A DNA stretch of 64,000 bases. It comes from Pseudogemmobacter bohemicus (lineage in GTDB: Bacteria > Pseudomonadota > Alphaproteobacteria > Rhodobacterales > Rhodobacteraceae). The position numbers and the translations under genes are program-made. The stretch covers positions 177,843 to 241,842 of the forward strand of contig NZ_QNHG01000001.1 in the NCBI RefSeq assembly GCF_003290025.1, read 5' to 3'. Below the pieces are notes generated by a model that was not told the DNA's origin, did no database searches, and was given only the letters and a program-made list of their open reading frames with translations. The stretch's first letter is position 1. Each line of letters starts with the position of its first letter. Below, piece after piece: positions 43,190 to 51,228 of this stretch.

Positions 43190-43621
43190 CCTCTGGTCTG
43201 CGCCCGCATGAGCTGGCCGTGCCGTTGCCGGCGGGTTTCGATGCCTCGATCTGGTGTATGCCCTGGACGGATCGCAGCAATTGTCCGCACCGGGGTGATC
43301 CCGAGACTGGCCCCGATTGCCGGGTCGAACTGGATCCGCGCTGGATCGGGGGCTGGCGGGGGGTCGGGAGCCGCCCGAGGCTTCAGCTCTTGTGCCGGAT
43401 GCATCTCTCGCGCCGCGATCTGATGCGGCAGAAACCGAATTCCGGTGATGCTTCAGTGGGGACCTTCTCGCTGCGCTCGCCGGTCCGGTCCAACCCGATT
43501 GCGGCGATGGTGGTGCGGCTGTTGTCGGTTCAAGGCAGCAGTGTTGCATATGCGCGGGCTGAATTGTGTCGATGGCACGCCTTTGGTGGATATCAAAGGC
43601 GAGTTCGGAGCGATCCCATGA
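43190..43621 (+). pseudogene. TrmO-like tRNA methyltransferase remnant
   Basis: The reading frame contains HELAVPLPAGFDASIWC, then MPWTDRSNCPHRGD, LDPRW, LQLLCRMHLSRRDLMRQKP, GTFSLRSPVRSNPIAAMVVRLL and, after a shift near 43545, MRGLNCVDGTPLVDIKGEF. The segments SLRSPVRSNPIAAMVV and DGTPLVDIK are typical of TrmO, the t6A37 N6-methyltransferase. About five residues are missing between IWC and PWT compared with the family, where I-x-R-I-R-T is expected. The stop overlaps the ATG of the next pseudogene. The N-terminus cannot be placed with confidence. Confidence 0.6.
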
Positions 43622-44430
43622 CCTTTCGCACCCTGACCCTCCTCTCCCGCCGCGCTTTGCTGGCGGCGCCGGGTCCTGCCTTTGACGGAAAGGCCATCAC
43701 CGATGCCACCCGGCCGCGAGGTGCTGGGGCCGGTCGATCCGGAAAAGGCCTTTGCCGCCGGACTACCGGCTTCGGTTCTGCTTTATACGCTGAAGCCGGA
43801 GGCAATGGTCGGCAGGGTGGTGGCCGCGTAACCGGGCCTGCCTTACCTTTTGCCTCGTGCCGCGCGAGCAGCCGGCGCCTGGCCGGCTGAAGCGCAAGAG
43901 CGATACGCTGAACCCTGACGTGCTTCCGACCACCGGCGCCGGGCTGTTCGTCGATTTCGGCACCGTCAACTCGGCCTGTCGCGACCTCGCGACCCGGGTG
44001 CAGGATCAGGCTTGGGTGCCTTATGTGCTGATCGACGGCTCCTTCGCCGCCACGCCGCAGGCGATCCGCGAAATGGCGGCGATCCCTGGCGTCGAGGCGC
44101 GCGGCGAAGACCCTCGCCACTTATGCCGAGGCCGCCTGTGCCGAGGCCGATGCATTGCCGGACCAGGCGCCCGGGGGCAGCCGCCCCCGCATCTGTCTGG
44201 CACGCGGATCCGAGGGGCTGGAAAGCCCGGCGCACGGCTCGATCAATGCGGAAATCATCGAGCGCATGGTCGGCATCAATGCGGTCAGCGCCGGGACGCG
44301 CGGCCTTGTCACCGTCTCACCCGAGCAGATCCAGACCTGGGTGCCCGATATCATCCTGACGGTGGACCGCGATTTCGCCGCCGCAGTGGGTGAGATGCCG
44401 GAATGGCATCGCATCCCTGCATCGCCCCAG
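43618..44430 (+). pseudogene. Metal-chelate ABC transporter substrate-binding protein, decayed
   Basis: A FecB/BtuF-like binding protein readable only by changing frames. After MTFRTLTLLSRRALLA come an ITDATxREV-like start, VDPEKAFAAGLPASVLLYTLKPEAM, LNPDVLPTTG, DFGTVN, DLATRVQDQAWVPYVLIDGSFAATP and, from 44155, PRICLARGSEGLESPAHGS, INAEIIERMVGINAV and VSPEQIQTWVPDIILTVDRDF. At least three frameshifts are needed. The C-terminal lobe stops at WHRIPA, where an IS5 remnant begins. It overlaps the trmO remnant by 4 bases, pointing to a former operon. Confidence 0.65.
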
Positions 44431-44431
44431 T

Positions 44432-44862
44432 GAAACACTGCTCATGCTACATGTGAGAACGTAGCAACGAGTGTTACCATGGGTGGAGGCCGTGCGATGG
44501 GCTTTCAGACAGGTTGCATCGATGGTGATCGTTTTCTCGTCAGCCGCCCCGGCGGCCAGGCCGGTCTTGATACGGGCAAACACACCCATCCGGCTCCGGC
44601 GCTTCCACCGATTGCAGAGTGTCCTGGCGGGCCGTATTCGCGGGGCGTGTCACACCAGCGCAAGCCATTGCGATTTATGAATATTACGCCACTCAGGACA
44701 CGGCGATCATCGACGCGTGGATGGCCATGGCTCCCGGGGAAAAACGGCTCGAGCCGCGCCATCTGCGCCTCGGTCACCCAGTAAGGATTGTTCATCAGAA
44801 GGATCGCCTCGCATCCTCTGAAGCACCGAAAAGTATCACAATCAATGGAGGCTGACACTAAT
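44432..44862 (-). mobile_element. Truncated IS5-family element (IS427-like)
   Basis: The 5' half of a transposase on the minus strand: MNNPYWVTEAQMARLEPFFP from 44795, then DDRRVLSGVIFINRNGLRWCD and PREYGPP. One missing base shifts it to MGVFARIKTGLAAGA and TITIDATCLKAHRTAS, after which similarity stops near 44478. The catalytic core and the 3' end are gone. The outer end near 44862 (GAAATTAGTGTCAG on the minus strand) looks like a family terminus. It separates a binding-protein pseudogene from an ATPase tail, so it probably took part in a deletion. Confidence 0.75.
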
Positions 44863-45111
44863 TTCACCAATAGCAAAGGGGTGGAGGCCGCTATCCACAG
44901 CCTTGCCGCAGCGGGCAGCGCGGTGGTGGTCCCGACCCATGATCCGGGTCAGGCGGCGGCTTTGGCCGATGAGGCGCTGCTGGTCAGCCGCGCCGGTGTG
45001 ATCACCCTGGGGCCGGTCTCGGAGGTGATGCAGGAGGCCGTGCTGAGCCGGCTTTACGGCATCCCCATGAGGCGTATCGAAGGACCGGATGGGCGGCCGC
45101 ATTTCTACTGA
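44863..45111 (+). pseudogene. C-terminal fragment of an ABC transporter ATPase (FecE-like)
   Basis: About 75 residues of a metal-chelate ABC ATPase tail: GSAVVVPTHDPGQAAALADEAL with the switch histidine of the H-loop in THDP, LLVSRAGVITLGPVSEVM, LSRLYGIPMRRIEG and a normal end. Walker A, the signature motif and Walker B are missing because the fragment begins right at the IS5 remnant. It is the last gene piece of the former uptake operon before the receptor. Confidence 0.7.
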
Positions 45112-45248
45112 CAGTGATCGGATTGCTACGAGCAGGAACAAGAGCCCGATCTTCCCCCAGTTTCTTGCCCATTTCGTGACGATATATTTCATCATATATA
45201 ACGATTTGTGGAACTTTGCCGAAAGGCGAAAGGCTGCGGATCAAAAGC

Positions 45249-46890
45249 CATGCCACAGGAAGGGCTTCCGACGTCTTTGTTGCAGCGACTGGTGATTGCC
45301 GGCCTGTTGGTTCCGGGCGTCTGAGCCCCCGCTTTGCCCAATCGACCGATGAGAATGCGTTTTCTCCTGGCACGATCTGGCTGGGCGTTGATGAAGGGAG
45401 CCAGGGCGGCATGACCAGCAAAGCGACCGGCGAAGAGGCCGCGAAGCAGAACCGCGCCACGCTGGAAGACACGCTCAGCCTGCTGCCCGGCCTTTCTTCG
45501 CCCCGCTGGGGCGGCGGATCGCGCAATAAAAACGACGTCTTCGTGCGCGGTTTTGACCGCTGGCCTGTGCCGCTGTCGATTGACGGCATCCGCATTTATC
45601 TGCCCGCCGATAACCGGCTGGGCCATGGCCGCTTCCTGACGCCGGACCCCGCCGGGATCGAGGTGCAGAATAACTATGTCCCGGTGATCAAGGGGCCGGG
45701 CGGCATGGGCGGTGCCATCAACCTCGTGACCCGCAAACCGACCAAACCCTTCGAGGGCGCGGCGCGGCTGGGTCTTGAGGCCGGCAATCGCGGCGATGTC
45801 ACCGGCAGGAGCGGCTTCCTCTCGCTCGGCACCAGGCAGGAGCTCTGGTATGGCCGGGTCTCTTACATGCGCCACGACAATGACGGCTTTTAGCTGTCGC
45901 GCGATGATGTCCCGGAGCCGCCAACCCCTGTCAGGGTGAGGGGCTGCGGAAAGACAGCGAGAGACCGATGACAGCCGCCTGAACATGAAATTCTGCTATG
46001 CTCCGAACGCGACGGACGAATATGTGCTCAGCGATACAGGGCAGGAAGGCTCGGTATGGGCGCCCTACAGCACCTTGCTGCCGGTCAGCGGCATTACGGG
46101 CAGCGGCCCCGGCTTGAACCAATGCGACTGGATCTGGCCGGAATGGGATATCAGCAGCATCGCCTTTTATTCGACGACCGATCTCGACCTCCGGCACGCT
46201 GAAGACGAAACTCTTCTGCAACAGGTTCGACAATACGCTTTCGGCCTGGGACAATGCGAACCACGGCGCCCACATGCTGGGCAGCGCCTTCAACAGCGTC
46301 TATGACGATTGCTCGATTGGCGGCAGCGTCGAATACGGGCTGAGCTTTGGCGACCATGATCTGCGCATCGCCTCCTTCTTCCGCAGCGACCTGCACCGCT
46401 CGACCAATTACCCGCGCCCGACACCGGGCCGCCCCGCCGAGCCGACGCAATTCAGAAAGGAAGAGACCTTCTCGGGCGCGGTCGAAGACAGCCGGAGCGT
46501 CAATGACGCATTGCGCATCGTCGCGGGGTCTGTCTTACGGCAAGGCACAGCTGCTAAAGGCTGACAACACCGATACCGATCCGGGCCGCCCGGCCGTTTC
46601 GGTCGATGCGGTGAACTGGCAGCTGGCCGCGATCCGGACCCGGGGGCGCGGGCGGTGACTTTCATGCGGGCCTCTCGTCCAGAACCAGCTTCCCGACGCC
46701 GTTCCACCGCTATTCGACCTGGATCGGCTCGATGGTGCCGAACCCGGATCTGGCAGGCGAGGATGCGCTGAATGTCGGGCTGGGCTACAGGGGCGATCGG
46801 GGTCCGGTGGCGCTGGAACGCGCGATCTTCTACAGCCGTATCACCGAATCTGATCCAGTCGATTGATCTTGTCACCATCGACCCGGTTTC
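45249..46890 (+). pseudogene. TonB-dependent receptor, decayed, 5' part up to the IS66 element
   Basis: A leader (LLQRLVIAGLLVPGV) is followed by a frameshift into FAQSTDENAFSPGTIWLGVDEG. The plug continues with ATLEDTLSLLPGLSSPRWGGG, NDVFVRGFDRWPVPLSIDGI, and VIKGPGGMGGAINLVTRKPT. A TAG stop at 45891 interrupts DNDGF-LSRDD. Barrel pieces resume at 45985 (MKFCYAPNATDEYVLSDTG) and 46274 (SAFNSVYDDCSIGGSVEYGL), and end with SMVPNPDLAGEDALNVGLGY and FYSRITES just before the IS. At least four lesions. The plug resembles siderophore-type receptors. Confidence 0.75.
46883..46890. repeat. Target-site duplication of IS66, left copy
   Basis: CCGGTTTC, identical to 48468-48475. Eight bases is the usual duplication length for IS66-family elements. 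Confidence 0.9.
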
Positions 46891-46975
46891 GTAAGCGCTG
46901 TCCCACCCCCACCTTCCATCGCGCTTCCTGATGGGATCACTGACATCCATTGTTGTTTGATGATGGAGCTTCTCC

Positions 46976-47365
46976 GTGGAGACTACATTGGAGGTTCTCA
47001 CGGTTGGCGGGTCCGGTCGGCAGAACCGGAGTTGGCCCGAAGATGTGAAAGCGCGGATCGTGGCAGAGACGTTGGTGCCGGGCGCTACGGTCAATGATGT
47101 TGCGCGGCGGCATGGCCTGCCGGCCAATCGTATCTCGTCATGGCGAACGCTGGCGCGGAAGGGGCGTCTGGTTCTGCCCGCGCCGGAGGATCCTGTCGAG
47201 TTTTCGGCCCTGATGCTCGGGCCTGCGGATGATGGTCCGCGTTCTGTCGGCCCCGCCGCGACCGGCCCTGAGATTGCGTTTGGTGCGGTCGTGATCCGTT
47301 TGGAAGTCGGTGCTTCAGCAGAGCGGATCGTGTCCGTGGCACGCGCCTTGGCGGCAGGCGCGTGA
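46976..47365 (+). CDS. tnpA: IS66 accessory protein TnpA
   Basis: A 129-residue IS66 TnpA with a helix-turn-helix: RSWPEDVKARIVAETLVPGATVNDVARRHGLPANRISSW, followed by the linker to RLVLPAPE. It begins with GTG and ends by overlapping the tnpB start (GTGATC) by 4 bases. TnpA is needed with TnpB and TnpC for transposition; alone it probably does nothing. Confidence 0.85.
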   Translation: METTLEVLTVGGSGRQNRSWPEDVKARIVAETLVPGATVNDVARRHGLPANRISSWRTLARKGRLVLPAPEDPVEFSALMLGPADDGPRSVGPAATGPEIAFGAVVIRLEVGASAERIVSVARALAAGA

Positions 47366-48451
47366 TCTTCCCGTCGAACCGGGTGCGCATCATGGTTGCG
47401 ACGAAGCCCATCGACTTCCGCAAGGGCCATGCCGACAGAGGCGATGGTCGCGCATGTGCTGGTCGGCTAGTATGCCGATCATCTGCCGCTTTACCGTCAG
47501 GCCCAGATCTACAGCCGCCAAGGCGTCGATCTCGACCGTTCCACCCTTGCCGATTGGGTCGGGCGTGCCGCCTTCGAACTCCGCCCCGTCCACGCTGCGC
47601 TGATGGCCGATCTGAAGCGGTCCACCAAGTTGTTCATGGACGAGACCCGCGCCCCGGTCCTCGATCCGGGGTCCAGAAAGACCAAGAGCGGATACTTCTG
47701 GGCGCTCGCCCGCGATGACCGCCCTTGGGGCGGCACAGCGCCACCGGGCGTGGCCTTCACCTATGCCCCCGGTCGGGGCGGACAACATGACGAACAGATA
47801 TTACAGGGCTTCGGCGTTATTCTGCAGGTCGATGGCTATGCCGGATACAACCGACTGATCGTGCCGGACCGGATCGGCCCAAGTATTCAATTGGCGTATT
47901 GCTGGGCCCACGCGCGCCGCAAACTGGTCGAGATCACCCGCACCGGTTCCGCGCCAATTGCAGAGGAAGGCGTGGCACTTATCCGCGATCTCTATGCCAT
48001 CGAGGCCGACATCCGCGGCAACGACCCCGCAACCCGACTTGCCGTCCGGCAGGAACGCTCCGCCCCGATCCTCGCCCGCATCGATACTTGGCTAAGCCAT
48101 CACCGCGCCCGCGCGTCCGCAAAATCGCCCTTGGGCGAGGCGCTGGCCTATATCGCCAAATACCGCAACGGTCTGGGCCGCTTCCTGACCGATGGCCGCG
48201 TCGAGTTGGACAGCAATACTGTCGAGCGCACGATCCGCCCCATCGCCCTGAACCGCAAAAACGCCCTCTTCGCAGATCATAACGCCGGTGCCGAAAATTG
48301 GGCCGTCATCGCCTCGCTGATCAAGACCTGCAAAATGAACGGCGTCGATCCCCACGCGTGGCTGACAACCACGCTCACCGCCATCGCCAAAGGCCACAAG
48401 CAGAGCCAGATCCAAAACCTGCTCCCATGGAACTACACCGTCAACGTGTGA
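47362..48451 (+). pseudogene. Fused tnpB'-tnpC' remnant of IS66
   Basis: The first 20 residues are TnpB-like (MIFPSNRVRIMVATKPIDFR, then KGH). They run directly into the middle of TnpC: PTEAMVAHVLVG, a TAG stop at the expected glutamine, YADHLPLYRQAQIYSRQGVD and so on. From 47603 the TnpC frame is open to the end, with KLFMDETRAPVLDPG carrying one acidic residue of the DDE site, VDGYAGYN another, and NTVERTIRPIALNRKNALF. A deletion of about 1 kb joined the two genes. 848 of these bases still look like an intact C-terminal transposase domain. Confidence 0.85.
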
Positions 48452-48467
48452 TCGGGACATCGATTAC

Positions 48468-48475
48468 CCGGTTTC
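48468..48475. repeat. Target-site duplication of IS66, right copy
   Basis: CCGGTTTC, identical to 46883-46890. Confidence 0.9.
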
Positions 48476-48597
48476 GGCCTTGCGCAATCGCAGCGTCAGA
48501 ACCTCGCCAAAGGCACCTGCAAGGGTATTGAGGTCGCGGCCAACCGGGAGGTCAGCGAGGCATCGCGCTGACCGCGAATGACATCTGGCTGCACCAG
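48468..48597 (+). pseudogene. TonB-dependent receptor, continuation beyond IS66
   Basis: After the second target repeat the frame reads GLAQSQRQNLAKGTCKGIEV and AANREVSEAS, a barrel segment typical of TonB receptors (compare K-x-GIE-x-A), then a stop and LTANDIWLHQ. It joins the 5' part exactly across the IS66 element. About 40 residues later the receptor ends at a junction with the oppositely oriented permease gene. The last barrel strands are missing. Confidence 0.6.
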
Positions 48598-49362
48598 CGG
48601 CGCGATGATGCCGAGAAAGGCGAAAACGCCGGTCAGCGCGGTCACGAGGGCGGCCAGCGCCGCCGCTCCGCCCGCCAGCACGATGCGCCAGCGGGTGGGC
48701 GACAGCCCCAGCACAAGCGCATCCTGATCGCCAAGCGCCAGCAGATCCAGCGGGCGCCGGGTGAGGGGGGCCAACAGCAAGGCCAGCAGCAGCGCCGGCA
48801 AAAGCCAGGCCACCACGCCCCAGCCATCCTGCTCCAGCGAGCCGGCCTGCCAGAGGAACAGGCTTTGCAACACGTCGTGCCAGAAAAGGGTCAGAACCGC
48901 ATTCAGCCCGCCAAGCGTGGTCGTCACCACCAGCCCGGCCAGGATCAGCGACAGCGCAGAGATGCCCTGCGCCCAGGCCAGCAGCAGCACAAGGCCAAGC
49001 GCCGCCACCCCGCCGGCAAAGGCCGGCAGCGGCAGCCAGGGCGCCGCCAGCCCGGGCGCGTTCAGCAGCGTCAGCGTCAGCGCGCATTGCGCACCGGCGG
49101 TGATCCCCAGCGTCGCCGGCTCGGCGATCGGGTTCAGGAACACCCGTTGCAACAGCGCCCCTGCCAGCGCCAGTGCGGCCCCGGCCAGTGCGGCGGTGAC
49201 CAGCCTTGGCGCGAGGCTCAGATGGATCAGGAGCGCGGGGATGTCCTGTGGATCGGCGCCAAACAAAGCGGCGGGCCAGCGGCCAGGCAGGCTGTTCCCG
49301 GCATTGAGCATGAAAAGCGCCAGTGCCAGCAATGCGGGCAGAAGGGGAAAGAGGCGGCGCAT
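48597..49362 (-). pseudogene. FecCD/BtuC-type ABC permease, 3' truncated
   Basis: About 255 residues of an inner-membrane permease: LFPLLPALLALALFML, then APRLVTAALAGAALALAGALLQRVFLNPIAEP with the family motif, GITAGAQCALTLTL, LSLILAGLVVTTTLGGLNA and GLSPTRWRIVLAGGA. Homology stops at VFAFLGIIAP; the last two helices and the A-R-x-L-VG segment are gone, replaced by sequence from the broken receptor. The ATG overlaps the stop of the binding-protein gene (TGATG). Without its C-terminus it is unlikely to work. It would have been the membrane partner of the binding protein upstream. Confidence 0.8.
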
Positions 49363-50204
49363 CAGATCCGCTCCAGCCCGTCGCCAAGCGCCTCGCAAAG
49401 CCGCGCGGCCGAGGCGAGGCCGCCGGCGGGAAAGACCGGGGGCAGCTGGATCGCCCTGAGCGCCCCGCTGCCCAGAACCCGGCGGAACAGCGCGCTTTGC
49501 GGCAGCGGGCCGGTCGCGAGCAGGGGGGCGCCAAGGGCGATGATCTCGCTGAGGCCGAGGGGGAGGGCGCCTGGCGGGCCGCCGGCTTCCAGCGCGTTGC
49601 GGCCCCCGGCCCGCGCCAGCAGATCGCCGGGCATCGAGCCTAAGGTAAAGGCCAGCGCGTGGCGGCCATCTTCGAGAAACCGGACCAGCAAAACGGGGGG
49701 CGGGTTCAGCACCCGGATGCGCTGCGCGAGCGCGGCAAGGGCCTGGTCGAGGCCTGCAATCAGCGGCGCGGCGCTGGCACCTGCGGCCCCGGCGATGGCT
49801 GTGGCCAGATCGCTGGCGATGTCCAGCGGCGGTTTCACGAAGGGCAGCGTCTCCAGCCAGAGGGTCGGGGCGATCCGCTCCAGCGCCGCCTGCGGCCCGC
49901 GCTGCCAGTCGGCGGCGAGGATCAGATCGGGGGCAAGATGAACCAGCAGTTCCATATTCGGCTCGTTGAGCGGGCCGAGGTCATGGGTGGTTGCGGGCAG
50001 CGATGGCGTGCCGACAAGGCGGCGATAGAGCGGCAGATTGCCGGCGGCGAGCGGCGAGAGCCCAAGGGCCAGCGCGGTCTCGGTCAGGATCAGTTCGGTC
50101 GTGACGAGGCGGGGAGTGCCATTGCGCGCGGCCAGCGCCACGCCCGGCAGCAGCGGCGCAAGGGCCAGCGCAAAGAGGCTGCGCCGGGTCAGCTGCGTGG
50201 TCAT
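49362..50204 (-). CDS. ABC transporter substrate-binding protein (FhuD/BtuF-like)
   Basis: A 280-residue periplasmic binding protein. The N-terminus TRRSLFALALAPLLPGVALA has a twin-arginine-like leader. LVTTELILTETALALGLSPLAAGNLPLYRR, then LGPLNEPNMELLVHLAPDLILAADW, fit the metal-chelate/cobalamin class with a rigid helix between two lobes (about 140-165). It is flanked by the truncated permease and a coupled unknown gene in an operon downstream of a cobalamin riboswitch, which suggests a corrinoid ligand, although the sequence resembles siderophore binders as well. Confidence 0.8.
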   Translation of the reverse strand: MTTQLTRRSLFALALAPLLPGVALAARNGTPRLVTTELILTETALALGLSPLAAGNLPLYRRLVGTPSLPATTHDLGPLNEPNMELLVHLAPDLILAADWQRGPQAALERIAPTLWLETLPFVKPPLDIASDLATAIAGAAGASAAPLIAGLDQALAALAQRIRVLNPPPVLLVRFLEDGRHALAFTLGSMPGDLLARAGGRNALEAGGPPGALPLGLSEIIALGAPLLATGPLPQSALFRRVLGSGALRAIQLPPVFPAGGLASAARLCEALGDGLERI

Positions 50205-51217
50205 GCCTGGCCCCGCAGCGCGGTATGAAGCGGGCGGTCATAGCGGCGAAGCCAGGCCTCGGGCGGCGCCTCGCCCCGTTCGGCCAGCCATTGCCGCAGG
50301 GTGACCCGGATCACCGCAAGACCGTGGCGGCCAGGCCGGTCGGTGGCGGGCTGATCGGAACCAGGCTGCCCGTGATCAGGCTGCCCATGATCAGACTGCT
50401 CGTGGCCGGGCGGCAGGCCGGAACCCAGCCCTGCAAGTGTCGCGGCCTTCAGCGCGGTCAGATCGGGGCGACCATGACGGGCGAGGATGGTCTGGAAATC
50501 GGCGTGGATTTCAGCGTCGAAGGGTCGCCGCAGCCCCGGTTTGACCCGCAGCGGATGCGGCGGAAAGATATGGGCAAAGGGCCGCCAGCCCGACGGTACC
50601 GGCGTCGTTGCGGCATGGGTCAGCCCGCGGATCCCAGCCGAGGGGATCGTATGGATCGGGCAGGTGCCATCCCCGGCGCGTTCGGCGCGCAGGAAGGGCG
50701 TCTCGGTGATCCAGTCGCCCGGCAGCGCGGCCAGCGCCTCGCGGCAATCGCTCCAGTGTTGGCCGGTGTAAAGCAGCGCCTGGGTTTCGGCGGCAGGGGC
50801 GGGGCGGAACAGGCAGCGCAGCCCGTCATGGCCCAGCCCCAGATCCAGCGCCGCTGCGCCCTGATGGGCGGCGAGGATCGCGCCCCTGTCTTCCGGCACC
50901 AGGCTGAGCCGGCGGTCGCGCGGCCCGGGCCTCGCCGCGCCCTCTAGGCACAGCGCGATACCGTGATTCCAGCCGCGCGGCTCGCTGCTGAGCGTCTCGA
51001 AAGCCAGCAGCCTTGCGCCGGGGGTGAGGCGGGCACGCCCGCTCTCTCCCTCCAGCACCAGCACCCCGCCCATGTTTTGCGGGCTGCCGGTGAGATCAAA
51101 CCCCATGAAACCGGCAAGGGTCCCGATGCTCCACAAATGCCCCTCGGCCCCGAGAAGCCGGGTGAGCAGCGCGAATCCCTCGTCCTCGGATGCGTCGGAT
51201 TGCCAGTCATCCATCAT
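50201..51217 (-). CDS. Uncharacterised protein of the riboswitch-controlled uptake operon
   Basis: A 338-residue soluble protein without signal peptide or membrane helix. I do not recognise its family. Features seen: four scattered cysteines (ALCLEG, RCLFRP, SDCREA, GTCPIH), a histidine- and proline-rich middle (FAHIFPPHPLRVKPGLRRPF) and a low-complexity stretch of repeated D-H-G-Q-P near 268-290. It does not show the C-terminal cysteine cluster of FhuF-type ferric reductases. Its stop overlaps the start of the binding-protein gene (ATGA), and the receptor gene ends 11 bases before it, so it is a fixed part of the operon and may process the imported ligand. Confidence 0.6.
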   Translation of the reverse strand: MMDDWQSDASEDEGFALLTRLLGAEGHLWSIGTLAGFMGFDLTGSPQNMGGVLVLEGESGRARLTPGARLLAFETLSSEPRGWNHGIALCLEGAARPGPRDRRLSLVPEDRGAILAAHQGAAALDLGLGHDGLRCLFRPAPAAETQALLYTGQHWSDCREALAALPGDWITETPFLRAERAGDGTCPIHTIPSAGIRGLTHAATTPVPSGWRPFAHIFPPHPLRVKPGLRRPFDAEIHADFQTILARHGRPDLTALKAATLAGLGSGLPPGHEQSDHGQPDHGQPGSDQPATDRPGRHGLAVIRVTLRQWLAERGEAPPEAWLRRYDRPLHTALRGQA

Positions 51218-51228
51218 GGGTGCAGCCT

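Larger units (their letters stand above)
46891..48467 (+). mobile_element. IS66-family element with internal deletion
   Basis: The ends are GTAAGCGCTGTCCC at the left and GGGACATCGATTAC at the right, imperfect inverted repeats of the IS66 type, bordered by perfect 8-bp direct repeats. Inside are an apparently complete tnpA and a fused remnant of tnpB and tnpC. At 1,577 bases it is about 1 kb shorter than a full element, so it cannot move by itself. Confidence 0.92.
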
